The notes under the pieces are model-generated. The model ran no database searches. It had not been told where the DNA came from and saw only the letters and a list, made by a program, of their open reading frames with translations. The translations under genes were made by a program, and so were the position numbers. A DNA stretch of 64,000 nt from Hermodice carunculata (taxonomy: Eukaryota; Annelida; Polychaeta; Eunicida; Amphinomidae). Within the stretch, counting starts at the first letter, position 1; each line of letters begins with the position of its first letter. The stretch lies in assembly GCA_964020975.1 (NCBI GenBank), contig OZ026616.1, positions 83,576,268 through 83,640,267 on the forward strand, given 5' to 3'. Below, piece after piece: positions 1 through 13,566 of this stretch.

Positions 1-318
1 TACTGCAAAATAACGGCACACGACGGCCGCTTTCTCGACAAAATCTTTGAGCTAGGGTCGATCAATTTTTATAAGGAAAGGGCAGATTGAAACTTTTTTT
101 TTAGTTTCATGTTTTATAAAAGTTATTTAGGGTCGAGATTCGGGCCTTCTCAGTGGGGTCGGTCAGGTCATCGGAACCACACATATATTTTTGTTAGGCC
201 TTAGATAACTTGGGAATTCATTAAATATGTTAGAAATGGATGTTCTTTCCCTTTTGGAAATTACCTCCTTTGACATCAGCATAATTTGCGACCTGGGCAC
301 AGCCGACGACACTTGTAT
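1..318 (+). repeat. Interspersed repeat family A, copy 1 (cut by window edge)
   Basis: This stretch aligns over its whole length with 16365-16667 in the same orientation. Both start TACTGCAAAATAACG, share an AGGGTCGAT block and a CACACATATATTTTTGTTAGG block, and end near GGGCACAGCC followed by CACTTGT. Small indels separate the copies. The left end is at the window edge, so the true start may lie outside. No coding potential is seen. Confidence 0.85.
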
Positions 319-1639
319 ATACCCAAAAGTGGTGTTAATTGATGACCGTGACCGTGTGCTAGTAACGTCGCAAATACATTACATTTTGTTTTATGTCCTA
401 ATTGGACAGTCCAACTGCACAATGTATAACATACAATTCCTCTGGGGTTTTTTTTGTTTTTTTTTTTGTTTTGTTTTTTTGTTTTTGTTTTGTTTTGTTT
501 TTTGTTTTTTTTTTGTTTTGTTTTGTTTTGTTTTTTTTCTAAATCAGAACTATGTCATCATTTCTAAAATACAGTTTACATGAAGCATACTTATATATTT
601 AATGAAGCTCTTACTGGATGTTTATTTATGTTGTTCACTTACTGGCAGTTACCATTAATATGAAGAACGCTGAAAGATGTACATCCTCATACATACATAC
701 ATACATACATAGATTCCAAAAATGCATTGCAAAGGGTATCACTATGGTATTGTAGGTCAAATGTCACTGCTAGATGCCAACAATGTCATTTTGTTACACC
801 GTCCGTATTTTCCAAAACAAAATACATATATTTCACCAAAGACTAGCAAAATGGTATGAAGTCATAATTACATATTCTAAAATGTGCCGCACCATCAAGG
901 TCACTTTTATGGCGTCTAAGTACAAATGAGTAAAAATGTAAGAAAATTAGTGTTGGTAGATTATTCATATATGTGTAAATTTTGGTAAATCCTGCCTTCA
1001 GAGTTTTGCGTACCTGTATCATAAAAACTGAGTTTTATAAAGTGTATTGTTATCCGCTTGTTTTATTGCTAAATTTCAAGCCTTACGATTGTAGTATGAT
1101 ATCTGAGAAGTTAGTTCTTTGCGAAAGATCAAAGTTTTAATTTTTCTATGTTTGAGGGTGAACTATCATATTCTCGAGTGAAATTCAAAAGTAATAACTC
1201 ACTGTATATCACATGACCTAAACATTGTTACAAGTAAACTGTGACGCGCCTGCATCAGTGACGTGATGCACTGACATATTAATTTTAGACAAAATCAAAT
1301 GTGCGCCAGCCATGCTTGATAATACGTCATGCGTGACGTGGAATAACCGCGACGAACGTGAACAAACAGGGCACGCCAGGTCGACGTTGAAAGTAGACCT
1401 AAGGAACTTTTTGGTAATGAATACCCGATTAAACATAGAATAAACAAAAACTTGCATGGCTGGAGAGTGAGTCACTGCGGTCACTCGTGATTTTCAACAC
1501 CAACAACGATCCCTCGTAAGAGAGGAAAATAGTAACTCTCAGCCATTTAAGATTCTATTTTTTATTCATTGGATGTTTGCAACCCTCTATTTGTTGTAAT
1601 GAATACTGAATTGATCTCCACTCTCGGATAACTTTTATT
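319..1639. other. No gene seen; T-rich tract and simple repeat
   Basis: The stretch holds a T/G-rich low-complexity tract (about 446-540) and a short CATA microsatellite (about 690-712). The short open frames here are either low complexity or resemble nothing I know. An imperfect palindrome TGCATCAGTGACGTGATGCA lies near 1250. Confidence 0.5.
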
Positions 1640-2880
1640 GTATAAACAATATTCCAGACAAAAGAGGAAATGACGTATATAATTTATACAAACAATCGAT
1701 TGATAATATGATAGATACACATAAAGATGAGATGAAAAGGAATTTTGATATCAAAATATCTGAAGAGGACTCCTCTATTCCACTTTTGTTCTGTATACCC
1801 GAATTACATAAAAACCCTTTTAAATCTAGATTCATAGCCGGTGCTTCAAAATGTACAACAAAACAATTATCAAAAGAAGTAACATTGTGTTTCACTGCAA
1901 TTAAAAATCATTTCCGTAAATATTGTAATGCAGCTTCTGGAAACTGTGAAATAGACTGTTTTTGGAGTATGAGCAATTCTTCCGAGTTTGTATCTAAAAT
2001 CAAAGATGTAAAAGCAAAAAATATCAAATGGTTTGATTTTTCTACATTGCACACAAATCTACCCATAGATGAAGTCAAAAGTTCTCTTTCAGAATTAATA
2101 AGCAAAATGTTTTAACATAATGGTAAACCATACATAAATATAGTATTTCATATACAAAGAAAGCATATTGGTCACACAATCAATAGTCAAAAAGTAACGT
2201 TAAATCTTACACTATTGAAACTTTGATAGATGCTATAAAATTTCTTTTGGATAGTACTTTTGTTCAATGCGGACCACTGTTTTTTTAACAATTCAAAGGC
2301 ATTCCAATGAGCAGCAATTGCTCCCCGTTACTGGCAGAGTTATATTTAATCTGCCTTGAATTTAAGTACGGTATATGGATAAATTGATGAAAAAGGACTT
2401 TCAAATGGCTTCAAAATTATCAAACAACGTAAGATATATTGATGACATTGCTTCTGTAAATGCACAAACGTTCAGTCAAATTGCTAAAGAAATTTATTCA
2501 AAAGATATCCCTTATTTAGATATTCAGGTCACTTATGACAGGTTTTGTATTAAAGTCTATCACAAAATGGATGAGTTTAACTTTGAAGGAGTTAACTATC
2601 CTTTCCCGAACAGTGACATTTGGGACACTATTGGACATAATACGTTTTTATCACAAATTTTGAGATTTGATCGTACTTGTTCTAAATTTCAGGACTTTAC
2701 ATCTAGAACCAAATTTATTTCCAATAAACTTGAGTCAAGAGGATTCAAAGATGTACTTTTGATCAAATATTTCTACAAATTTTTGCAGTAAATATCCAGA
2801 GATGGTTAGAAAGTTTGGCTTCATTAACTTTAGAGATTTTAGACTTGCCTGTTTTGCTACTTAATTTTATCTTTAAGCAT
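1640..2880 (+). mobile_element. Penelope-like reverse transcriptase remnant, broken
   Basis: Translated pieces in more than one frame carry, in order, a PELHK motif (family form PKxHK), a KSRFIAGASKCTTKQLSK block, FDFSTLHTNLP, GIPMSSNCSPLLAELYL, RYIDDI (catalytic block) and a downstream YLDI. From memory this order and wording match Penelope-like and related reverse transcriptases common in marine invertebrates, not LINEs, whose equivalents read YADD and GVPQGS. The copy is inactive, with a few interruptions. No GIY-YIG endonuclease could be read, so class assignment rests on the polymerase alone. A tandem duplication begins inside its 3' end. Confidence 0.65.
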
Positions 2881-3410
2881 CATTCTGTTTAATGTTCACA
2901 TTTCAGACATTTTAGGCTAGCTTGTTTTCTGTTAGGTTACCCCCCCCCCCCCCTTCCGAGGCTATCGGTAGAAAGCAGCGGCCTACGACAGTTACAAGCT
3001 TGTCTTTATCTCTGGTTAAGAAATATTATATTTTGATTGCATTCTCTTGACTTAAATACTAATGACTTTCATTCTTTTCTGACTTGTCCAAAAAATTTTG
3101 CTCTCTGTATCCAAAGATTATTAGAAAGTTTTTAGACTTGCGTGTTTTTCTATTTGATTTTATCTTTTGGCATCATTCTGTTTTAATATTTACTTTCAGA
3201 CATTTTAGGCTTACATGTTTTCTGTCAAGTTAACCCGACCCCACACCACCCACCCAGCCCCCACCCCGGGGCTATCGGTAGCAAGCAGGGCCCGACGACG
3301 GTCACAAGTTTGCCTAATTGTACTTGAATTCGTGTTAAGAAAAATTACGTTTTGATAATATGTTTTTGGCATAAATGCTAATGCCTTACATTCTTTTCTG
3401 ACATGCCTAA
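2803..3410 (+). repeat. Tandem duplication of about 300 bp
   Basis: Two adjacent direct copies (about 2803-3100 and 3116-3410) share GTTAGAAAGTTT or TTAGAAAGTTT, TTTTAGACTTG, GCATCATTCTGTTT, TTCAGACATTTTAGGCT, a C-rich run and GGCTATCGGTAG in the same order. The first overlaps the tail of the Penelope-like remnant, so the unit may include the 3' end of that element. Confidence 0.8.
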
Positions 3411-3590
3411 ATGAACATTTACTAAATATTAAAAAGATAACTCAAAATTGACAGTATTTCCTAAAATTTCACGAACCTGACACATTACGTTGGAACATTG
3501 ACTCGGAGGTGGCAGTGAAATAGAGCTCACTTGTTTGGAAACTTTCTAAGTGCGGAGTAGGTGCCATCATGGGGCTGTTTTACATTTCAG

Positions 3591-3785
3591 GTGCAGGATG
3601 TCCATTGTTGCAGTACTTGTTCGGATTTCGCTTGGTTTGTACAAGTGGTCAAGCTGCAACTGTTTATTTTACAATCACTGGGACTGAATATAATGCCCCA
3701 GTTTGTTTCTACTTCAGTTATACACTGGCAGGTGGTTTAACTAGGATAAGCTATCCAGCTAGAAAAGGTACATACTGGTCCAGGG
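3591..3785 (+). CDS. Candidate orphan exon, product unknown
   Basis: An open 195-nt stretch is preceded by a good acceptor (GTTTTACATTTCAG) and followed by a good donor (GGGG then TAAGTC, reading G|GTAAGT). The reading starts near AGCPLLQYLFGF and contains VCFYFSYTLAGGLTRIS, ending TYWSRG. The spacing of APVCFYFSYTLAGG faintly recalls the C-x-F-W-Y core of MAM domains, but I do not recognise the protein. No partner exon was found on either side, and the surroundings are repeats. It could be a diverged exon, a pseudo-exon or chance. Confidence 0.25.
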
Positions 3786-4509
3786 GTAAGTCAAATTGTT
3801 CTTATCTGAACCTTTTTATGTTTTGTTTGACAGGTTTTCTTTTTCATAATGAGGCTCTGTATTTATAAGCAAAACTTCACGTATCTAGCTAATTCATTAT
3901 TTGCCACGTTCATATTTATTCGTTATTATGTGCCTTGTCTTTGCTGAGTATTTAATCGTACTTCCATATGTATATGGGTTAGACAATAACAGGAGGAGAG
4001 GACACTACATTAGCTATATTTAGCTACACGTCCGATCATCTTTAAAGAAATAAAGTATATTACTACTACTAGACAATAACAGGTTAGCTTATGGAAAGTA
4101 AAGATTTCGGACTGCCGGAATAGAGTAATGACTACTGGGAAGTGGTTCTGGACAAAAAGACACAAATATAATTGACTAGTAATGTCTGCAAATGAAATAT
4201 AATATATAATTTTACATCGCAAAGTAAATTTAAACCACAGTTTTCCAATTTTAGACCTTATGTTAATATCAAGCATGTTACTATATTTTTTGTACACTTT
4301 GTGAATCGGTATATGCAAACAAGATTCTTTCTGGCATATGTTAGGCACTGGGTTCAATTATTATGGCATATTTTTGACGCAGGTTTGTTGGCCAGGTTGT
4401 ATTGACCTAACCAACAATCTTTTATTTTTCAGAGATTTGCTATATATTTATCTATATGGGGGGGGGGGGTGTCAGGGGATTTACGCGCTTGCGTACTGAG
4501 CATATTTAA

Positions 4510-4660
4510 TTGCTGTATTTACGTACTGGAATCCTTTTAATTTCCACACTTATACCAATGATTTTTACATTTCATTATTTTCCGTACCGTATACTAGGGC
4601 ACAATTATTATTTGTACCAGCGAACCAGGGCCCCCCTCCTTCCCCCTTATTCTATGCAGG
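4510..4660 (+). repeat. Dispersed repeat shared with the sarcoglycan 3' UTR
   Basis: This block resembles 20520-20660 in the same orientation. Both contain ATTTTCCGTA or GTTTTCCGTA, then GGGCACAATTATTA or GGGCAAAATTATTT, then TGTACCAGC and a C-rich end. It is an old interspersed repeat of unknown class. Confidence 0.6.
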
Positions 4661-4877
4661 AAAATGTTGTACAGCTCTTTCTTTGGATTCTGCGTTTGTT
4701 GTATTTCATTTCCAATTTGTGGTCAGAGATTGATAAGTGCTGAAGTGTATTTTTGGAGGGATTGCAATAATCTAGCCAACAATCTTTGGTCCCTTCAGAG
4801 AATAGGAGAGGTCGCAAATAGCAAATTCATGTGTATTTTGTTGAATACACAACCCAATACACAAACTTTTTGCGGGC

Positions 4878-5080
4878 TAGAGGTGTGTATTTCCGTAAAA
4901 TTCTATGTTAAAGTGACATTTAGTATGTTCAATAGCGTTGCAGCATAAGCTATCACATTTCCAGTATTTAAATCTATACAACTGTTTGCCACAAGAAATT
5001 TGGTGTATCTTGGTCGAAAGTATTTAAGGTTACATAGGTGTAAATTACGATAAAAACTAACGGAAATACACACACCTAGC
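4878..5080. repeat. Short foldback with 21-bp inverted ends
   Basis: The left end GCTAGAGGTGTGTATTTCCGT is mirrored at 5060-5080 with about two mismatches. The two ends enclose roughly 160 bp, which fits a small non-autonomous element. No target duplication is clear. Confidence 0.5.
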
Positions 5081-8000
5081 CTGCCTACAGAGCCCTCCAA
5101 TGGGAACCCACATAAACCAGCTGCTCTTAACTTGCCTATTGGTGGGTATTTTTCTGAATCCTTTGCAGTAGACTGATGTACACTTCCCGGTTTAGTTTTT
5201 TCGTTTGTCGAACTCCGCTTGATTCCTTATCAATGGCCGCATATTGAAACATATACACCGTGTGGAATTTCATGGTCAGAGAACTGTTATACATGCATCA
5301 CAGGTTTCACATTCTTTTGATTTGACCTAGGACATTTTTAGTTATACACATATTGTGGTGTGTTGCAATAGGATCCCCCGCACACACGGCTTTGTGTACA
5401 TCGCATGTACTTTATTTTTGTCGAGGTATCATTTGAGGGCCTTTTGGGCAAATACTGCAGCAAATCACATCACAAACGTGTTTGTCCTGTGACTGACGTC
5501 TTAAAATGTTCAAGGTTTTATGAGTATTATTCATTTAATATGGATGATAGCAGTCTAGTTAGAGTGCCAAAAACAAGGCATCACACGGATTATTCTAAAT
5601 GTATTGTGTGGCATACTGGTAGTTTACTAACTACCATGAAATCAGCATGATCGGAGAATGTTGATAAGCTCATAGAAATAATTGCACAGGAAAAGTGTGC
5701 CATGTATGACTGCCAACATCCTGACACAGACTCACTGCACTAACAATATCTGAAATCGGAGAATTGTCCATTGAGTTGGTAACTGTGAACAAAGGATCAG
5801 TGCTATATGTTTTCAAAGACTTCGAAGAGTAGCTTTCGTCGGAAATAAAGGTATGCGGTCTATTTCTGCCCTGAAAATTACCCTTGAGGAAATTACCCTA
5901 GAGGAAGCTGATGCTGGGACCTCTCGTCATGTGCTATATTCTGTCTGTTGTCGGTAAGAGCTTTCGTTAATATGTGCCTCAGTCACTAATGCAGTAGTTT
6001 CAGCATCCATCATGCCTACAAGATTGTTGTTATGCAATGTGGCACGCTGTTGGATTTGAACGCAGTTTAAAGTAAACTTCACCTTTGGACTAGCGCACCT
6101 TACCTTTTTTTTCTTTTATAAAAAATTATGAAGAGGAAACCATGTGTGGAACTTTATTTTGGAATTTTGACAAATCAAACTGCTACAAGATAATAAATGC
6201 AAAAGAAACATTGGACATGTTTTGTGTCATTTGATGGCAGTTAAGGTGACCTTGCCTTTCAGCTACAGTGTATATTACCTGCTAATTTGTGATAATGTAT
6301 CAACATGGGACCACGTGTGGAATACTAGCTTGTAATTTTGACAAATAATATCATTAGTACATTACAGGAGATTTCGTATGAAAAATGGCCCTCCACTCAA
6401 TCGCTGTATTGACTTTTGACATCAGACTTTGAACTCCAGCTATTCTCACTTTAAAATTCTGCTATCATTTCCTGACGCCTTTAAATATTGTCTGTGCAAA
6501 CATTAAGATTAATGAATTTTGGGGACTACTATAATACATTTCAACAGGAGCCAAAAAGTTATTAATTTTATGACGTTTGCGTGTTTCTGCATTTCAGGCC
6601 AATTATAATGATCCTGACCTTGCATATAGGACGACGCTTATGCATTCTTCATATTATATACATGATAATTTAATACTTGCAGACCCAGTCTGCAAGTATT
6701 CAATTATTATTGAACATGATAGTTACCAAAAGTTTTAAGTTTGAGTTTTATTCCCCTACTTTCTGATGACCCAACGAGTTGTCTATCAAATTATTTCAGT
6801 TGCTTCCGGAAGTTGAAAGTTTTCCAAGAAATGAGCGACTTGTCTTCATCTCACCTCAGGGTTAAAAGCTACACATGATGGAAAGTCGCTCTTAGCTGCA
6901 TATTTTAGCCCCATAAATTACCAAAGTCACATGGGGATCTGGTGTCAGTTTTTGGCTCTGTCAGTAACAGGCTTAGATTATGTTATACCGCTTGCCAAAT
7001 GTATGTTCATAAATTGGACAAATATCATAAAAGCCCCTAAAACTTGCATACAATGCAGTTGCTGAATCTACACAAAATGTTTTTAAATGATAACCCACGG
7101 TATCGTCTATATCCTTATTTCGGTAATTTTATGTCTAATTCGTGGGCATAAATGTCACTTTAAGCGTGGAGCTGCTCATAGTCAATGGCTGTACATATGT
7201 TTGTACAAGTTAATTGTGCACCTTTAAATGAATATCCAGGCGAACATGTTATACGTCTTCCTGAATTTGAATTGCCATAAAAAGAATTCTGGTAAAGTTA
7301 CAAAAAAATTCTGCTATGCATGAGCAGGATTTCCCATCTGATTGATATTTGGTTATGCGAGATAATCCGAAACTGCCATTCCGTGTTAGCTCTTAGCGGG
7401 TTTTCCTTTTTGTTATTGTTCTTGCTAAACCATCTGTGTCACGACCATTGCACATCGAGCCAATCTTGTTCAGAATATTTCATTGTCAATTGCGCTCCAA
7501 ATCAAAGCACATGAGCTTGGCCTTTGATCTCGCTGGTGTTGATATCGAATGAGGAAAAGACTGGGAACAGAAGAATACTAACGCGGCGTCCCATGCTGCC
7601 AGATCATTTAACAGAGCAATCTCAATAAAATGCCGAAACACAAATGCCCAGTTCCTATTGTTGTAGACTTTGTCGCTGTGCAGTCAGAAGTACCAGCAAG
7701 ACCAGGCCTACTTGCCCATCGTACATTAACAGAAACTAAGAAAAAAGCAGGTTTATGTATATTTCCATGTAGCGTCATCAAGAAGATCACAAAGATCGTG
7801 TATTTTTGGCTTAGTTCTGCAAGAATAATACTCGGTACACTGAGAAATTTCTTTCCTAAAAGCACACATATTTATTCAAACGAATAAACTCCAAACAAAA
7901 CTGTTTGTAATTGTATACACTCCTTATACCCCCCCCCCCAAACAGTTGGTTTTGAAACTACATACGATACTCAGCAGGTTGCCCCAACGTCCAGAATAAA

Positions 8001-8639
8001 ATATCACTTATACCGAGACTTACATTGTCAAGTACCGTAAATTCACACTCTGCCATTGCCTGGTCAGCAGGCTCTCATGCCAGTTTTTACTATTTTAGGT
8101 CGGTCTGGTGGCCTAGTGTTTCAGTCCGGGCCACTCGCTCTGCCGAGTAACCCGGTAAATATTACAAAAATGAAACGTAAGAGAAATGCAAATAAATAAA
8201 CATGACACAAGTGCTGATATCAGGCTCAAGGATTGTTTTAAATGTGATAAGGTGTGACCCAAGGTGTGTGGTCTCATGAAACTTTTAGTTTATTTCATAC
8301 CTATTTGATCCATCGGTATTATGCTGCTATAGACTAATACTCTTGGTCAGCTCATTAGTATCCCACCAGCGACCATTACGCTTGATCCTGTTGTAACAAA
8401 CTCCGATAAATCGACATGCAACATTTTCTAATTTAAATTTCACCAGGAAGTGGGCTGTGCCATACATGCTGTCCGCTTCTTTTTCGTTATATTTAAAGTT
8501 ATATCTTTCAAACAACGGCCTTCCTGGCCACGCCCGATGCATCGCGTCGAAAAGGCGCCGAAGAAAGCTATGTGACATAGCCACATCCAATGAACCATAA
8601 ACCAAACTTGTAGACTTTTAATTTATGCAAATTTATAGG

Positions 8640-10131
8640 GAAAGGCACAAAATTAAAATCTTGAATAGCTTCAAAACTATTGTAGATAGTGGTGTCATTG
8701 AAACTTCAATTCATACGTTTGTGACGGACTAATTGTTTCTGGTTTTGAGTAATTTGTTTGCATATCCTTGAGTATATTAAGTAACTTCCAGTAACTGCTA
8801 GAATTTTTGTTATGTAAATTTTTTTATTTTATGAATAAAAGTCTCATTGTGTTCCCGTTTTAAACGTCTCATCAAAGCTTTATATTGCTTCTTAGTGGAG
8901 AAGAATTTTTCTCCTATTGCATTTTTGTAGGGCTGTTCTGTGAGTTTTTCACTCAATCTTTTGCACTAAGCTTTGAGTTGCATACATGTTAAATCAAACC
9001 ATTTTTGCCTCTTGGGCCATGTTTTGTTACTCTGCCCCATCCTTCTGCGTCTAAGGGACCTATCTGCAACTGTGTGGATTATGTTTGAAAATTCGCCAAC
9101 CAGAGTATCAGGTGTTACACTCTCTGTATTTACAGCATTCACAATTCGTTTCAGTCGTATTTGAATATCTGGGGCTGACGTTGCGAAGTAAATTTCTCAC
9201 CAGACTCTTTGTCCCATTTGTACTGTTGTTTATGCAATTGCAGTAACAAATCACTTGATTTGAACTGTAACTGGGAATCAGCTGAAATCGAAAAGTAAAT
9301 CTGACAGTGATCTGATGCTGTTTCCATCCACTTGTGATCTTTGAAATAGGTAATATAGGTAAGGAGGGAAGTATGTGCTATGCCATAATCAACTGTGCTT
9401 GAGCCATTATACTAGTGGCAAGTCGAAGCACCAAGACTGTCCCCTAAAGTTCTGTAATTTAAAATGTGTGTACCACAAGTTTTACACAAATCTACCAGCT
9501 GTTTGGCATACCCCGAGCCTCTATACATCATATATGGTTCATACTCTTTCTCGGCGGTTTGTCGGTTATGTAATCATTTGGCACAGGGAGATAGTTTGTG
9601 TCATCATTCTCTATATACATGTAGTCTAATTTCTCTCCCGGGCGTGCATTGAAGTCGCCAGAGAGTATTACTTGTTCCTTTTGAGAAAATAATGCGACAT
9701 TGTTCTCTAGGTTTTCAAATAGATTGGATTTTCATGCACTGTATAAGTGGAGTTTTCGGAACTTAGATAAACAATTGCAAACAATATGTCTGACTGTCAT
9801 TTAAAAAAATGAGAGCCTCAGCCATATAACACTGTCCGGTAAGTTGGTGATTTCACATGTGACACACCTTTTATAATTTCTGTACAAACCAAGGCAACAA
9901 TCGCACCTGAGTCTTTTCTGGCAGTTCTGGTTGTCTTTCGGTTTGTCTGAGCTACATTTATAAATCCACCAAGACTCACTTGGGTGTCCTCATTAGTATG
10001 ACTTTCAACTAACCCCACTATACCATATTTTAGGAGGTTCCTTTTTACTTCTGATATGTCAAGTTTGTATCCAAGTGTTTATCGCAAACCCCTTGCACGT
10101 TCCAGACACTAAAATTTAAGTTGGTACTCAT
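8640..10131 (-). mobile_element. LINE fragment: apurinic-type endonuclease plus linker
   Basis: The minus strand starts with a Met near 10131 and reads NFSVWNVQG, then GLVESHTNEDT (catalytic Glu region), SGAIVAL, AIVYLSSENSTYT and SGDFNARPG, the usual GDFNA block of LINE endonucleases. Past 9540 it continues with GRTLGDS-like NYRTLGDSLG, YNGSSTVDYGI and ASDHCQI, which covers the SDH motif near the domain end, then a degenerate linker to about 8640. Reading-frame shifts and stops are many, so the copy is dead. No polymerase follows, so it is truncated at its 3' side. This is unusual because LINEs normally lose the 5' side. A later deletion or insertion could explain it. Confidence 0.75.
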
Positions 10132-10816
10132 ATTTATTGTCCCTGTAATAGACGCTTTCTGCGTTGAAGTCATCACGCCATTCTGGATTTTGCCAATTGA
10201 TGTTAGAAGAATGTACATGTAATACAGTAAATTTCAGAGCAATGCAAAATTTTATTGTTGAAACAAGCCGATTTATATTGTAACTGGGTAGTATCTTATC
10301 CCATTATGTATCTCGAAACCAGCATATACCATTGCAGTGTATTTGTATGTTCAACGTATGTACCTTTAATACTACCATGTTCTCTATCGTGTCTGATTTG
10401 CATATTCATTCCTCAGATCATTGGTTTATCCAACAGGTCTGTAAGAATACATGTATAATGCTCCCACATATGGGTCAACACTCCACAGGTGGGTCGACAA
10501 TGACAAGGCGGGAAGGAACACCCGAGCTACTGGGCGCACTGGCGGCTCCACAGTGGCAGTGTGAGTTTGCAGCCAGGGTGCTTCGGCCGCGCCCAGCAAG
10601 CTATAACCTCCCCTTCATTCGCTCCCTGTGCTGAGGATGCATTAGCTTGTTACCAAGTATATTCGTATATATATGTATGTTTCTTAATTGGATTGGAATG
10701 TTAAATATTGTTTTTGTTGTTTAATTGTATTACAACATGTCTACCAGAGTGCATAGTCACATGTTGGTACATTGTATTGTCCTATGCGTCTTGTATATAT
10801 CAGTTTGTGCGTCTCC

Positions 10817-10895
10817 GTGTCTGGAGAACCCCTAGATTAGTTATATTGTATGTACTTTTCGGTAATCCAGTGAAAATAAATATGTTTAAACTAAA
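10817..10895 (+). repeat. LINE-type 3' end, plus-strand copy
   Basis: The sequence from TCTGGAGAACC through GGTAATCCAG to AATAAATATG matches, after reverse complement, the end of the minus-strand LINE at 11160-11240 (TCTGGAGAGCC, GGTAATCCAGTA). The two therefore look like 3' ends of related elements facing each other. The flanking 10200-10816 is not recognisable. Confidence 0.5.
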
Positions 10896-11159
10896 CTAAA
10901 TGTCAACCCCTTTGTTGTTGGAAACTACCCTTTGGCTTTTGGAAGCCATGCTGTCCCTGTCAAGAGCCATCCGGTCATGTTGTGTAGTTGTCCTTTCCTT
11001 TTCCATTCCCTTTGTTGAAACAATTTTTGCGTTGGGAAGTGAAGTTAGCCTTGTAGTTTTTTGTAGTAGCCTTTCTCGCTTTGAATTTTAATCTGGCACG
11101 CTTGAAATGATTACATTGAAATAAAATATTTTCTCTTCCGTTACATGTTTTCAAATAGT

Positions 11160-12670
<1,511 letters not shown>

Positions 12671-12751
12671 TTTTAGTACGCAATTTTGCTCTCCGCATAG
12701 GCTACATTTAATCCTTGGTGATTGGTGCTGCTGTGTTTTCTAGCCGTCTGA

Positions 12752-13015
12752 GCTTTATCTACAACAGGCTCATCATACTTGGCTGACCATAATTTACGCA
12801 CCATAAATGATCGACTTTTGCCTAGAACTCGGATTAATATTTTATTTCGTAGCTTTATCCCCTCTACAACTTCAATCTGGAACTCTCTTCCACTTTTCGT
12901 TCGTGACTCCGGGTCTCTTAGCGTCTTCAAATTGTACGTTAAACAAATATTCTGTCCTTCTATGCTCAGCCACCTACTGTTTAAGGTCAATCTAATTTAG
13001 CCCTTAGCCTTAGGT
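12752..13015 (+). mobile_element. LINE C-terminal fragment
   Basis: The plus strand reads LRTINDRLLPRTRINILFRS then FIPSTTSIWNSLPLFVRDSG and FKLYVKQIF. The order fixed-Pro, WNSLP, then F-K before a hydrophobic end is the common C-terminal signature of Jockey/CR1-type LINE proteins. Nothing of the polymerase precedes it. It lies opposite in orientation to the LINE at 11160-12670. Confidence 0.7.
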
Positions 13016-13450
13016 GAGGGACAAAAGTATCATTTATGGGTAAAAGTAACAACGTGACAGGCATATGTTTCAAAGTATCAATTTTACGATAAAGTATCGA
13101 GTTACCACACAACACGGAGATGTAGGGGAGGGAGAAAATCACCAAGGAAGAAAAGTATCAATTTTGTGATAAAGTCTCAAAAACATCCAGGTAAAGGATT
13201 GGAGTTGGAAAGTTTCTTCATGATGTTTTTTTGAGGCAAAGTATCAAGTGTAACTATACATGTGCTAAACTAAAACATGGGTGAAGGGAAAGACGGAATG
13301 TTCCAACATGGGAGAAGGAAAAGATGATGGAAAAGGGAATGTTCATGTTGTAGTGAACTAATGTTAGAAAAGTATCAATATTGGGGATTTGATACTTTTA
13401 GCTAGGGAGGGGGTGACTTGGTTCCTAAATAGTGACCTAAGTGCCATGGG
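13016..13450. other. Non-coding, AAAGTATCAA-rich
   Basis: The word AAAGTATC recurs about seven times at irregular spacing together with purine-rich text. No gene is seen. It may be a decayed minisatellite. Confidence 0.5.
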
Positions 13451-13566
13451 AGACTCCATGGGAACCCTTGTTAGGGTTACCACCATTCCCTTTCCTCCCT
13501 GTACTCCGGAACTCTAATTTACCCTGTTGCTGTATCATTTCATTTCTTTTCTTTTCTCCAAGCATC

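Larger units (their letters stand above)
3786..8640. other. Long stretch without a recognisable gene
   Basis: The stretch has short open frames of no recognised similarity, a poly-G run near 4457, and a 150-bp block at about 4510-4660 that also occurs at 20520-20660. A short foldback is at 4878-5080. The segment 5386-5860 has some codon-like runs but is interrupted and unrecognised. Nothing here supports a functional gene. Confidence 0.4.

Noticed and set aside
227-583. 118-codon open frame
   Set aside because: Its second half is a T/G-rich low-complexity tract giving a phenylalanine run, and the first half has no recognisable domain.
7630-7887. Overlapping 85-codon open frames on both strands
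   Set aside because: Neither strand shows a known motif, and mutual antisense openness by chance is likely.
8327-8605. 92-codon minus-strand open frame (MVYGSLDVAMSHSFLRRLFD...)
   Set aside because: Composition is protein-like, but I recognise no family, it has no splice partner, and it lies next to LINE debris. Support is too weak to call a gene.
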